Source of the DNA: Streptomyces aculeolatus
GTDB lineage: Bacteria > Actinomycetota > Actinomycetes > Streptomycetales > Streptomycetaceae
DNA: 64,000 nucleotides
NCBI RefSeq assembly: GCF_020400605.1
Contig: NZ_JAINRD010000003.1
Location: forward strand, 434,001 to 498,000
Direction: 5' to 3'
The notes below the pieces were generated by a model. It made no database searches and was not told the DNA's origin. It worked only from the letters and a program-made list of their open reading frames with translations. Positions 56,646 to 64,000 of this stretch are shown here, one piece after another (the stretch's first letter is position 1; each line of letters begins with the position of its first letter). Position numbers and translations under genes: made by a program.

Positions 56646-58070
56646 GTGCCGGAAAGTGCGGATACGGGCGGCGGCGGGCGCGGACACCGGCAGAGAGGCC
56701 GGGTGCGCAGCCCGCGGGCCGGCTGGGGCCGTGCGCTGACCGCCGCGGGCGGGACGGGCGGAGCCGCGGGCGGGACGGCGAACGGGCCCGCGGCCGGGCG
56801 TGCCGGCGCCGGGCGTACGGGCGGGGGGCACACCGGGCGTACCGGCGGGCGCGCCGCCGAGGCGTACGCCCTCCCCCTGCCGGGGCTGCCCCCGGCCGCC
56901 GACGTGCCGCGCGAGCTGATCGGCGACTCGTGGCGCCGCGCGGAGGAGCAGGGCCTGGACCGCGAAGGCCGCCGCCCGCAGCGGCGGGTGGGCATCGCGG
57001 AGCTGGAGTGGCGGCGGCGTACGGCGGGAGTCGGCGTCCTGCGCGAGGTGCTGCGCGACGGGCTGATCCCGGTCGACGAGTCCGTGCCCGAGCACGTCGT
57101 CGTGGTCACCGACGCCGACGGCGTGGTGCTGTGGCGGGACGGCGAGCGCGCGATGCTCAAGGCGGTGAGCCGGATCGGTCTGGCCGAGGGCGCCAGTTGG
57201 AGCGAGGACTCCGCGGGCACCAACGGCATCGGCACGGCGCTGGCGACGGGCCGCCCCGTGGGCGTCTACGGCGACGAGCACTTCCTGCGCACCTGCCGCC
57301 GGTGGAGCTGCGCCGCCGCGCCGCTGACCGACCCGCGCGACGGGCGGCTGCTGGGCGTGGTCAACGTGACCGGCCCGGCGCGGACGATGCCGACGATCTC
57401 GCTGGCGTTCGTCACCGCCGTCGGCCGGGTCGCGGAGGGCGAGTTGCGGGACCGGCACTGGACGGCGATGGGGCGGCTGCGGGCGGTCGCCGCGCCCGTG
57501 CTCGCCGGGATCGGCGGCCGGGCGCTGGCCGTGGACGGGCACGGCTGGTCGGCGGCGGCCACCGGCATGGTGCCGCCGGAGCGGGTGGCGCTGCCGAAGT
57601 CGCCGACGGCGGGCGAGTGCGTGGTGCCGGGTCTCGGGCGGTGCGCGCTGGAGCCGCTGCCGGGCGGCGGGTGGCTGATACGGGTCGAGCCGGAGGGGTC
57701 GGCACCGGCGCCGACGCGGGTGGTGCTGGACCTGACCCGGCCGGCGTCGCCGAGCCTGGCGGTGCTGGGCGGCGCGGGGCCGTGGTCGCAGCAGGTGAGC
57801 CCGCGGCACGCGGAGCTGCTGTACCTGCTGGCGGTGCACCGCGACGGGTTCAGCTCCACGGCGCTGGCCGACGCGCTCTTCGGCGACCCCGGGCGCACGG
57901 TGACGGTACGGGCGGAGCTGTCCCGGCTGCGCCGGAAGCTCGGCGGGCTGCTGGCGCACAGGCCGTATCGTTTCTCCGACGAGATCGACGTCCAACTCCT
58001 GCTCCCCGCCAGCCCGGCCGACCTGCTTCCCGGCTCCACGGCCCCGGCGGTCCTGGCCGCCCGCAGCTGA
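56646..58070 (+). CDS. GAF-domain regulator with C-terminal winged helix (AcoR-like, no AAA domain)
   Basis: 474 aa. A disordered Gly/Arg-rich N-terminus (about 1-75) is followed by an AcoR-type GAF region (ELIGDSWRRAEEQGLDREGR; VVVVTDADGVVLWRDGERAM; ASWSEDSAGTNGIGTALATG; SCAAAPLTDPRDGRLLGVVN). The AAA+ sigma-54 module seen in AcoR is absent. The C-terminus is a winged-helix-like DNA-binding segment (SPRHAELLYLLAVHRDGFSS through VRAELSRLRRKLGGLLAHRP). In Streptomyces such proteins stand next to alcohol/aldehyde dehydrogenase genes; none is present here. GTG 56646 follows GGGGAG. Confidence 0.85.
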   Translation: MPESADTGGGGRGHRQRGRVRSPRAGWGRALTAAGGTGGAAGGTANGPAAGRAGAGRTGGGHTGRTGGRAAEAYALPLPGLPPAADVPRELIGDSWRRAEEQGLDREGRRPQRRVGIAELEWRRRTAGVGVLREVLRDGLIPVDESVPEHVVVVTDADGVVLWRDGERAMLKAVSRIGLAEGASWSEDSAGTNGIGTALATGRPVGVYGDEHFLRTCRRWSCAAAPLTDPRDGRLLGVVNVTGPARTMPTISLAFVTAVGRVAEGELRDRHWTAMGRLRAVAAPVLAGIGGRALAVDGHGWSAAATGMVPPERVALPKSPTAGECVVPGLGRCALEPLPGGGWLIRVEPEGSAPAPTRVVLDLTRPASPSLAVLGGAGPWSQQVSPRHAELLYLLAVHRDGFSSTALADALFGDPGRTVTVRAELSRLRRKLGGLLAHRPYRFSDEIDVQLLLPASPADLLPGSTAPAVLAARS

Positions 58071-58136
58071 GCCGCCCGCCGTGTTCAGCCGCGGGGGTTA
58101 TGATCTCCGGCCCACGCGTCTGCAGGGGAGGAAGCG

Positions 58137-58339
58137 ATGCCCGTCGGGCCCGCGACCAGTGACACCGTCTACGCAACACGATCACCAAGACCGACCGCGC
58201 GGGCACCACGCTGCTGACCCTGGGCACCGGCGCACCCAGCGGCTTCCAGAGCGGCGAGCCCTTCAACCGCCCCACGGACGTGTCGATATGCCCGCGCACC
58301 GGCGACGTCTTCGTCTCCGACGGCTACGGCCGGCCGTGT
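58137..58339 (+). pseudogene. Decayed NHL/six-bladed beta-propeller gene
   Basis: An excellent Shine-Dalgarno (AGGGGAGG, ending 6 bp upstream) precedes ATG 58137 and MPVGPATSDTVYA, but the frame then shifts. Two bases out, from 58175, the text reads NTITKTDRAGTTLLTLGTG, then FQSGEPFNRPTDVS and TGDVFVSDGYG, clear NHL-repeat blades as in peptidyl-alpha-hydroxyglycine lyase-like proteins. A stop at 58160 precedes this frame. The blades end at about 58339, where the convergent YunG-like gene begins. Most of the original gene is missing. Confidence 0.8.
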
Positions 58340-58713
58340 GCGAGTTGGGTCATGACGCGGGTGCGGAGTAGTTCGTACTCCTCGCGGAGGCGTTCGATCC
58401 GCGGTGGGCGGGTTATGGCCGTGCCCGGGGTGACGGTCTCCTCCGGGCCGAACTGCTCGCGGGTGAGGTCGATCTCGACACCCAGGCCCAGCCGGTTCCA
58501 CCAGTGATAGTCCGTGCGCTGCCCGTCCACCAGGACCTCGCCGCGCAGCAGCTCGCCGCCCAGCAGGTCGTTGACGACCAGGGCGGTGACGCCGCACTGG
58601 TCCCGTGCGGGGTTCTCGGGCGTCCACCGCGCCCGGAACTCGGGCGTGCACGTGTCGGCGCCCCAGCTGCTGCGCACGGCGTACTCGATGTCGGAAAGGA
58701 GCAACGGCGTCAT
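58324..58713 (-). CDS. YunG-family protein
   Basis: 129 aa, the whole length of the YunG family: LSDIEYAVRSSWGADTCTPE, NPARDQCGVTALVVNDLLGG, LVDGQRTDYHWWNRLGLGVE, and IDLTREQFGPEETVTPG. It has a papain-like order of Cys (DQCGVTAL) and His (DYHWWN), which hints at a cysteine-peptidase/transglutaminase-like fold; this is inference. Function unknown. ATG 58713. It ends inside the NHL remnant, so it may have arrived with, or caused, the loss of that gene's 3' end. Confidence 0.82.
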   Translation of the reverse strand: MTPLLLSDIEYAVRSSWGADTCTPEFRARWTPENPARDQCGVTALVVNDLLGGELLRGEVLVDGQRTDYHWWNRLGLGVEIDLTREQFGPEETVTPGTAITRPPRIERLREEYELLRTRVMTQLAHGRP

Positions 58714-58777
58714 CCCGGCATCCTCACACCCGCCACCGACAACACCACCGCTGTGCCCCGGGGCTCCCGACGACCGG

Positions 58778-58814
58778 CGGCCCTCCGCCGCGCCAGTGGC
58801 GCGGCGGAGGGCCG
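58778..58814. terminator. Strong terminator of the ABC importer operon
   Basis: Perfect inverted repeat with 18-bp arms (58778-58795 and 58797-58814) around a one-base centre, in practice a 17-bp stem with an AGT loop. It lies 7 bp beyond the ATPase stop (58822) and also isolates the YunG-like gene. Confidence 0.85.
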
Positions 58815-58821
58815 GTCCTGA

Positions 58822-59631
58822 TCAGTGCGAGCCGCTCAGGAGGGTGCGGATGTGGGCTGCCAGGGTTTCGAACTCCGGGGCGGACATGACCTTTCCGTAG
58901 TCGCGCTCCCGCGGCAGGTCCACCGGCATCGTCTCGATGATCCGCCCCGGGCGGGCGCTCATCACCTCCACCCGGGTGCCGAGGTAGATGGCCTCCGAGA
59001 TGGAGTGGGTGACCAGCACGATGGTCGTGCCGGTCTCCCGCCAGATGCGGTTCAGCTCGACGTTCAGGTGCTCCCGCGTCAGCGCGTCCAGCGCGCCGAA
59101 CGGCTCGTCGAGCAGCAGCACCGGCGGCTCGTGCAGCAGCGCGCGGCACAGCGCCACCCGCTGCTGCATGCCGCCGGACAGCTCGTGCGGCAGCGCGTCC
59201 TCGAAGCCCGCGAGGCCCGTGAGCTCGATCAGCTCGTCGGCCCTGCGCGCCGCGGTCCGCTTGTCCATGCCGCGCATCTCGGCCTGCAGCAGGATGTTCT
59301 TCCGCGCCCCGCGCCACTGCAGCAGCGCGGCCCGCTGGAAGGCGAAGCCGATGTTGCGCTGCGGGCCCTTCACCTGCCGGCCGAGCAGGCCGACCTGGCC
59401 GGTCGTCGGCAGCACCAGGCCGGCGATCATCTTCAGCAGGGTCGACTTGCCGCAGCCCGACGGGCCGAGGATGGAGACGAACTCACCGGGCTCGATCCGC
59501 ATCGAGACCCCGTCGACCGCCGTGGTGCGACTGCGCTTCGTGGTGAACGTGCACGTCACATCGCGGATGTCGATGCTGGCGGTCGCCGCCGCGTCCGTCG
59601 CGGCGGCCTTCTTCTTTTCGAGCTGCGGCAC
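58822..59631 (-). CDS. ABC transporter ATP-binding protein (NitT/TauT type)
   Basis: 269 aa. Walker A GPSGCGKSTLL, Q-loop FAFQRAALLQWRGARKNILL, signature LSGGMQQRVALCRAL, Walker B VLLLDEPFGALDA, H-loop VLVTHSISEAIYLG: a complete SsuB/TauB/ThiZ-type ATPase. It energises import by the permease and lipoprotein encoded upstream. GTG 59631 begins 3 bp after the lipoprotein stop, and AAGGGGTGA at that gene's end serves as ribosome-binding site, so translation is coupled. Confidence 0.95.
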   Translation of the reverse strand: MPQLEKKKAAATDAAATASIDIRDVTCTFTTKRSRTTAVDGVSMRIEPGEFVSILGPSGCGKSTLLKMIAGLVLPTTGQVGLLGRQVKGPQRNIGFAFQRAALLQWRGARKNILLQAEMRGMDKRTAARRADELIELTGLAGFEDALPHELSGGMQQRVALCRALLHEPPVLLLDEPFGALDALTREHLNVELNRIWRETGTTIVLVTHSISEAIYLGTRVEVMSARPGRIIETMPVDLPRERDYGKVMSAPEFETLAAHIRTLLSGSH

Positions 59632-59634
59632 TGC

Positions 59635-60651
59635 TCACCCCTTAGCGGCGTACGACGCGTCCCAGTAGTCGGCGGGCTTCTTGGCCTCCTTCAGCATCCC
59701 GCCGTCCGACAGCAGGTCGATAGTCTCCTGCCACGACTCCTCGGAGTTGACGCCGATTCCGCCGCCGTCGCCCTCCAGCAGCGGCAGCGTGTCCTTGAGC
59801 TGGTTGGCGAGGACGTTGTCCGGCGGCGGCTCGGTCGCGGCCTCGGACATGATCTTCACGGCCTCGTCCTGGTTGGCCTCGACCTCCTGCCAGGACTTGG
59901 TGGTGGCCCGGACGAACGCCTTGGCCAGCTCGGGGTCGTCGGCCAGCATCTTGTCGGAGGCGACGATGCCGGTGCCGAGGACGTTCATGCCGAAGTCCGA
60001 GAAGAGGATGTAGTCGACCGTCTCGCCGGTGGTGTTCTCGATGGTCGGGCCCTGGTCGTGGAAGAAGCCCATGATGGCGTCGACCTTGCCGGCGGCGAGC
60101 TGGGAGATCTTGTCCGCGGGCTGGACGTTGACGACCTTGACCTTGGAGGGGTCCACGTCGTTGGCTTCGAGCCAGCCGGGGAAGGTGGCGTACATCGCGT
60201 CGCCCGGCGTGCCCGCGACGGTCTTGCCCTCCAGGTCGGCCGGCTCCTTGATGTTCTCGTCGGAGACGAACTGCACGGAGGACGGGCCCTTCTGGAGGTA
60301 GACCCCGAGGCTCTTGACCCCCATGCCCTCGCCGATGCCGGCCATCAGCGGCGGGGTGTCGGCCCAGCCGAAGTCGGTCTTGTTCTGCGCGACCTGCTGG
60401 ATGGTGGCGGCGGAGCCGTTGCCGGGCTTGATCTCCAGGTCGATGCCCTCGTCGGCGTAGAAGCCCTTCTCCACGCCGTAGTAGAAGGCGGCGTGCTCCC
60501 CGTACGGCACCCAGTTGAGAGTCAGCGTGACCTTCTTGCCCTTGCCGTCGCCGCCCGAGTCGCCGCCGTCGTCGTCCGACGTGTCGGGGGCGCAGGCGCC
60601 GGCGGCGAGCAGCGCGCTCAGCAGGGTGAGTGTCGCCGCGGTGCGTTTCAT
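59635..60651 (-). CDS. ABC transporter substrate-binding lipoprotein (NMT1/THI5-like)
   Basis: 338 aa. A lipoprotein signal (LTLLSALLAAGAC, Cys20), an Asp/Gly linker, then an NMT1/THI5-like domain: LTLNWVPYGEHAAFYYGVEK, GFYADEGIDLEIKPGNGSAA, GWADTPPLMAGIGEGMGVKS, VSDENIKEPADLEGKTVAGT. The pattern fits importers of thiamine-pyrimidine precursors (ThiY), riboflavin, or sulfonate/taurine-like solutes. WVPYGEHAAFYYG favours the pyrimidine-precursor or riboflavin type, but no TPP or FMN riboswitch is visible upstream. ATG 60651 follows GGAAGG. Confidence 0.9.
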   Translation of the reverse strand: MKRTAATLTLLSALLAAGACAPDTSDDDGGDSGGDGKGKKVTLTLNWVPYGEHAAFYYGVEKGFYADEGIDLEIKPGNGSAATIQQVAQNKTDFGWADTPPLMAGIGEGMGVKSLGVYLQKGPSSVQFVSDENIKEPADLEGKTVAGTPGDAMYATFPGWLEANDVDPSKVKVVNVQPADKISQLAAGKVDAIMGFFHDQGPTIENTTGETVDYILFSDFGMNVLGTGIVASDKMLADDPELAKAFVRATTKSWQEVEANQDEAVKIMSEAATEPPPDNVLANQLKDTLPLLEGDGGGIGVNSEESWQETIDLLSDGGMLKEAKKPADYWDASYAAKG

Positions 60652-60745
60652 GTCGTTTGCCTTCCTGGGTGGTCCGGTACTGCGGGATACGGGCTGCGGC
60701 GTCATGGCCGCGCACGGAGCGGGGCGGCGGCCGTGCACGGCCCGC

Positions 60746-61627
60746 TCAGGTCGTCGCCATGGTCACGCTGGAGCCCTCGCGGCGGCTGGCGTGCCACGGG
60801 ATGAGGAGGGACTCGGCGACCTCGATGACGACGAACAGCACCACGCCGATCGCCGACATGAGGATCAGGTCCGCGAACAGCAGCGCGGAGTTCAGGTTGC
60901 CGCTGGCGAGCAGCAGGATGTAGCCGAGCCCTTCGCTGGCGCCGACGAACTCGCCGACGACGGCGCCGACCACGGCGAGGGTCACCGCGACCTTCAGCCC
61001 GGCCATGAGCTGCGGCAGCGCGCCGGGGAAGCGCACCTTGACGAAGACGCTCCACCGGCTGGCGCCCATCGTCGCGGAGAGGTCCAGCAGTTCGGGGTCG
61101 GTGTCGCGCAGCCCGGCGACGCCGGAGACGACGACGGGGAAGAAGGCGATCAGCACCGCCAGGATGATCTTCGGCGACAGGCCGGTGCCGAACCACACGA
61201 TGAGGATCGGCGCGATGGCGATCTTCGGGATGACCTGGGCGAAGAGGATGATCGGGTACAGGGAGCGCTCCGCCGTCTTGGAGTAGACGATGAGCACGGC
61301 GGAGCCGATGCCGATGAGGGCCGCCAGCAGGAAGCCGATGACCGTCTCGTAGAGCGTCACGTAGGTGTGCTCCGCCAGCATCGAGCGGTCTTCCCACATG
61401 ACCTCGAAGACCGAGCCCGGAGTGGGCACGAGGTAGCGCTCGACCATCTCCCGTGCGGTGACGAACCACCAGACGAGGCCGATCACGGCGAGCACGATGA
61501 GGGGCCGCCACACGGCGGAGCCGAAGGCGGCGAGCTGGTTGCCGAGGCGCGCTCCGCGCCGCCCCGTCCGCTCGGGAGCGGTCGGGACGGCGGCGGGCGC
61601 CTTGATGTCGTCCTGTGCCGTTGTCAC
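60746..61627 (-). CDS. ABC transporter permease (NitT/TauT type)
   Basis: 293 aa with six predicted membrane helices (LIVLAVIGLVWWFVTA; TVIGFLLAALIGIGSAVLIV; IILFAQVIPKIAIAPILIVW; IILAVLIAFFPVVVSGVAGL; VAVTLAVVGAVVGEFVGASE; ALLFADLILMSAIGVVLFVV) and the EAA loop (LLDLSATMGASRWSVFVKVR) that contacts the ATPase. First gene of the operon. GTG 61627 is used; a TTG at 61642 is in frame. Neither has a strong Shine-Dalgarno. Confidence 0.92.
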   Translation of the reverse strand: MTTAQDDIKAPAAVPTAPERTGRRGARLGNQLAAFGSAVWRPLIVLAVIGLVWWFVTAREMVERYLVPTPGSVFEVMWEDRSMLAEHTYVTLYETVIGFLLAALIGIGSAVLIVYSKTAERSLYPIILFAQVIPKIAIAPILIVWFGTGLSPKIILAVLIAFFPVVVSGVAGLRDTDPELLDLSATMGASRWSVFVKVRFPGALPQLMAGLKVAVTLAVVGAVVGEFVGASEGLGYILLLASGNLNSALLFADLILMSAIGVVLFVVIEVAESLLIPWHASRREGSSVTMATT

Positions 61628-61705
61628 TCGAGATGCATCCAATCGAGGTTGAACACGTGGCCGTCGCCGGGGCAGTTCTTGCGGACGGCGGAACGGCTCC
61701 AGGCC

Positions 61706-61728
61706 CCGCCCGGATGGCGTCCGGGCGG
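61706..61728. other. Hairpin in the leader of the ABC importer operon
   Basis: CCGCCCGGA and TCCGGGCGG form a perfect 9-bp stem with loop TGGCG, about 80 bp upstream of the permease start. It could act in attenuation or mRNA stability. I see no conserved riboswitch core (no TPP-type CTGAGA). The rest of 61628-61955 (328 bp) holds only the palindromes at 61825-61851. Confidence 0.4.
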
Positions 61729-61824
61729 TGACCGTGGCGGCCCGTTCCGAGGGCCGTCCTGCGGTCGTGCGGTGAGGGTCGTTGCCAGGTGGTGCCGAGT
61801 GGTGCCTGGTGCGGTGCTACGACA

Positions 61825-61851
61825 GTGGCCAAGGCCACAGAAAGCGCTTGC
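61825..61851. promoter_or_regulatory. Adjacent palindromes, likely operator for the ABC importer
   Basis: GTGGCC-AA-GGCCAC (61825-61838) is a perfect dyad, immediately followed by GAAAGCGCTTGC (61840-61851), a near-perfect LacI-type site sharing AAAGCGCTT with the site at 31349-31362. They lie about 200 bp upstream of the permease and 105 bp upstream of the divergent GNAT gene. Confidence 0.5.
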
Positions 61852-61955
61852 CATAAGCTACGGGCGGCGCCCACCCGCGGGCAAGGGGTCGTGAGGCAGA
61901 TTCCTGCACCGCACCCGGGTCCGCAAGGCACCGCGCGCCATGGTCTGATTCCCTG

Positions 61956-62516
61956 ATGGAGAGCACCCCCCTCACCACCTGGTCGCTGGAGCAGACCGCC
62001 GCGGACGATCTCACCCCGGCGGCCGCACCGGCGGAGGTCGCGGCCGGCGAGCTGACCGTCGTACGCGCCGGGATCCCTTCCCCGGGATACAACCGTTATC
62101 TGTACGGCGCGGTCGGCGCCGACGTGTCGTGGACGGACCGGCTGGTGTGGGACGAGGAGCGCTGGCGCGCCTTCGTCGAGCAGCCGGGCACCGAGACATG
62201 GGTCGCGTACGCGAGCGGGACCCCCGCCGGCTACCTGGAGTTGGAGGGGCAGCCGGACGGGGTGGTGGAGATCACCTACTTCGGGCTGCTGCCCGCGTTC
62301 CGCGGCCGGCGCATCGGCGGGCATCTGCTCTCGGTCGGCACGGCGCGCGCCTGGGACCTGGCCGGGCGGTGGCCCCGGCGCCGGCCCACCCGCCGGGTGT
62401 GGGTGCACACCTGCAGCGATGACGGTCCGTACGCCCTGGACAACTACCGGCGCCGCGGCTTCCGGATCTTCGACGTACGCACCGAGGAGAACCCCGCAGG
62501 CGGGGCGCCGAAATAG
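61956..62516 (+). CDS. GNAT-family N-acetyltransferase
   Basis: 186 aa. Acetyl-CoA-binding GNAT core: WVAYASGTPAGYLELEGQPD, VVEITYFGLLPAFRGRRIGG (the RxxxxGxG/A-like loop RGRRIGGHLL), then WVHTCSDDGPYALDNYRRRG and FRIFDVRTEE. The substrate is not deducible. It is divergent from the ABC importer operon, and the region between carries operator-like palindromes that could serve both. ATG 61956. Confidence 0.88.
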   Translation: MESTPLTTWSLEQTAADDLTPAAAPAEVAAGELTVVRAGIPSPGYNRYLYGAVGADVSWTDRLVWDEERWRAFVEQPGTETWVAYASGTPAGYLELEGQPDGVVEITYFGLLPAFRGRRIGGHLLSVGTARAWDLAGRWPRRRPTRRVWVHTCSDDGPYALDNYRRRGFRIFDVRTEENPAGGAPK

Positions 62517-62610
62517 CCGCTCAAACCCCGGTGTCCAAATAGCAAGACCGGACTGTCCGCATGGCGGATTACTGTGGACGATCCACGGCACCCCATGCCA
62601 CGCTCTCTCC

Positions 62611-62694
62611 ATGGATCGAGCTGGAGTCGCCCTGGTGAGTCGGCGTCACGTCGATCTCGGCCGCATGTCCAGCGCCATCTGTCCGGCGGGCTGA
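62611..62694 (+). CDS. 27-residue leader peptide upstream of nitrite/sulfite reductase
   Basis: ATG 62611 encodes MDRAGVALVSRRHVDLGRMS followed by SAICPAG and a TGA at 62692. This matches the actinobacterial leader-peptide type (LVSRRHVDL...SA.C) found ahead of sulfate/sulfite-assimilation genes. The single Cys codon near the end would let ribosomes sense cysteinyl-tRNA supply and adjust the downstream gene. No perfect terminator hairpin is visible in 62695-62862, so control may act at translation or by weaker pairing. I see nothing else in that 168-bp stretch. Confidence 0.8.
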   Translation: MDRAGVALVSRRHVDLGRMSSAICPAG

Positions 62695-62862
62695 GAGTCA
62701 CAGCACCGCCGACCTCCCGCCGCCGCCCAGCCGTCCCCACCGTTGCGGACGCCCGCGCACGCCCCTGTAGCGCCGCCCTGCCGAAGAACCGTTTACGCAG
62801 GTCAACCAGGGTCGTACGCGCCCACGGCCGGCTCCTTCGCCTGCCCTAAGGACACCCCTGTC

Positions 62863-64000
62863 ATGGCTAACTCCTCCTCGCGCCCCACCGCGGCAGGCCG
62901 CCGCAAGGCCGGCCGCCACCGCGGCGAAGGCCAGTGGGCCGCCGGCCACTTCACGCCGCTCAACGCCAACGAGCAGTTCAAGAAGGACGACGACGGTCTC
63001 AACGTGCGGACACGCATTGAGACGATCTACTCCAAGCGCGGCTTCGACTCCATCGACCCCGCCGACCTGCGCGGCAGGATGCGGTGGTGGGGGCTGTACA
63101 CCCAGCGCAAGCCGGGCATCGACGGCGGCAAGACGGCGGTCCTGGAGCCGCACGAGCTGGACGACGAGCACTTCATGCTCCGCGTCCGCATCGACGGCGG
63201 CCGGCTGTCGGTCACCCAGCTGCGGACGATCGGCGAGATCTCGCAGGAGTTCGCCCGCGGCACCGCGGACCTCACCGACCGGCAGAACATCCAGCTGCAC
63301 TGGATCCGGATCGAGGACGTCCCGGAGATCTGGCGCCGGCTGGAGTCCGTGGGCCTGTCGACCACCGAGGCGTGCGGCGACGTCCCGCGCGTCGTCCTCG
63401 GCTCCCCGGTCGCCGGCATCGCCGCGGACGAGATCATCGACGGCACCCCGGCGCTGGAGGAGATCCAGCGGCGCATCGTGGGCAACCCTGCGTACTCGAA
63501 CCTCCCCCGGAAGTTCAAGGGCGCGGTCTCCGGCGCCACGCAGCTCGACATCGTGCACGAGATCAACGACGTCGCCTTCGTCGGCGTCGAACACCCGGAG
63601 CTGGGCCCGGGGTTCGACGTCTGGGTCGGCGGCGGCCTGTCGACCAACCCCAAGCTCGGGGTGCGGATCGGCGCCTGGGCGTCCCTGGAGGACGTGCCGG
63701 ACGTCTTCGAAGCCGTCGTCGGCATCTTCCGCGACTACGGCTACCGCCGGCTGCGCAACCGGGCCCGGCTGAAGTACCTGCTCGCGGACTGGGGCCCGGA
63801 GAGGTTCCGCCAGGTGCTCCAGGACGAGTACCTGCTGCGCACACTCGCCGACGGCCCTCCGCCGGCGGTGCCCGCCGAGCGCTGGCGCGACCACATCGGG
63901 GTGCACCGGCAGCACGACGGCCGCTACTACCTGGGCTTCGCCGCACGTGTCGGCCGCGTCGACGGCGGCACGCTGACGAAGATCGCCGAACTGGCGGCGC
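62863..64000 (+). CDS. Ferredoxin-dependent nitrite/sulfite reductase, 5' part
   Basis: The first 379 codons of a sulfite/nitrite reductase; the gene runs off the right edge. It begins MANSSSRPTAAGRRKAGRHR and continues through GLNVRTRIETIYSKRGFDSI, RMRWWGLYTQRKPGIDGGKT, YFMLRVRIDGG-like EHFMLRVRIDGGRLSVTQLR, and GTADLTDRQNIQLHWIRIED, the first ferredoxin-like and siroheme-contacting motifs of the family. The 4Fe-4S cysteines lie further right, outside the window. It reduces sulfite to sulfide in cysteine biosynthesis; the leader peptide upstream supports sulfur rather than nitrogen assimilation. ATG 62863 follows AAGGA. Confidence 0.93.
   Translation, partial: MANSSSRPTAAGRRKAGRHRGEGQWAAGHFTPLNANEQFKKDDDGLNVRTRIETIYSKRGFDSIDPADLRGRMRWWGLYTQRKPGIDGGKTAVLEPHELDDEHFMLRVRIDGGRLSVTQLRTIGEISQEFARGTADLTDRQNIQLHWIRIEDVPEIWRRLESVGLSTTEACGDVPRVVLGSPVAGIAADEIIDGTPALEEIQRRIVGNPAYSNLPRKFKGAVSGATQLDIVHEINDVAFVGVEHPELGPGFDVWVGGGLSTNPKLGVRIGAWASLEDVPDVFEAVVGIFRDYGYRRLRNRARLKYLLADWGPERFRQVLQDEYLLRTLADGPPPAVPAERWRDHIGVHRQHDGRYYLGFAARVGRVDGGTLTKIAELAA

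Noticed and set aside
61628..61820. TPP or FMN riboswitch ahead of the NMT1/Thi5-type importer
   Set aside because: No conserved CTGAGA or other aptamer core on the transcribed strand; only a simple 9-bp hairpin is seen.
1..64000. CRISPR arrays, tRNA or rRNA genes
   Set aside because: No regularly spaced repeats with unique spacers and no cloverleaf or rRNA-like stretches were noticed on either strand.

Overview
The window is high-GC actinobacterial DNA, almost certainly from Streptomyces or a close relative. Codon third positions are nearly all G or C, GTG and TTG starts are common, and genes are packed with 4-nt overlaps. Several families typical of the genus are present: SAV_915, DUF2637, PucR, an actinobacterial leader peptide ahead of sulfite reductase, a DmdR/IdeR iron box and GAF-LuxR regulators. 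It reads as chromosomal accessory and secondary-metabolism-neutral DNA. I see no rRNA, tRNA, CRISPR array or prophage.

Layout. 1-10 kb: the 5' end of glyoxylate carboligase (gcl) with an operator-like region, a zinc-ribbon/Mrr-like protein, a histidine kinase-response regulator pair, a flavin monooxygenase, a metallo-hydrolase, and two overlapping acyl-CoA synthetase genes divergent from a GAF-LuxR regulator. 10-15.7 kb: VOC protein, methyltransferases, a SAV_915 protein, an AlkZ-type DNA glycosylase and a membrane-anchored endonuclease/phosphatase. 15.7-24.3 kb: a purine-catabolism operon (FAD, 2Fe-2S and Mo subunits of xanthine dehydrogenase, purine permease, XdhC) divergent from PucR. 24.3-26.6 kb: a solitary TnpB element and a TPR-like protein. 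26.7-29.3 kb: an EamA exporter with its Lrp regulator, then a LysR regulator. 29.3-35.5 kb: a carbohydrate locus (secreted FAD oxidoreductase, Gfo/Idh/MocA dehydrogenase, sugar isomerase, LacI regulator, CE7 esterase) with LacI-type palindromes. 35.6-41.6 kb: GntR regulator, FhuF-like iron reductase under an iron box, DUF2637 membrane protein, GH38 alpha-mannosidase. 41.7-51.5 kb: a degenerate PP2C protein with a divergent TrmB-LuxR regulator, RsgA, PolX, a BrkB membrane protein and an AidB-type acyl-CoA dehydrogenase.

51.5-56.6 kb is the most unusual part. Two receptor Ser/Thr kinases lie in tandem around a small lipoprotein. Their kinase modules come from a 997-bp direct duplication, identical over roughly the first 350 bp and progressively different after that. 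The outside domains are unrelated: one is a siderophore-type periplasmic binding protein, the other a two-fold Cys-rich repeat. The block uses more A/T wobble codons than its neighbours. A decayed transposase lies at its left edge and a 30-bp direct repeat flanks it. It looks like a transferred cassette in which one intracellular kinase is joined to different sensors.

56.6-64 kb: a GAF-winged-helix regulator, a decayed NHL beta-propeller gene, a YunG-like gene, an NMT1/Thi5-type ABC importer (ATPase, lipoprotein, permease), a GNAT acetyltransferase, and a 27-codon leader peptide ahead of the 5' part of nitrite/sulfite reductase, which runs off the right end.
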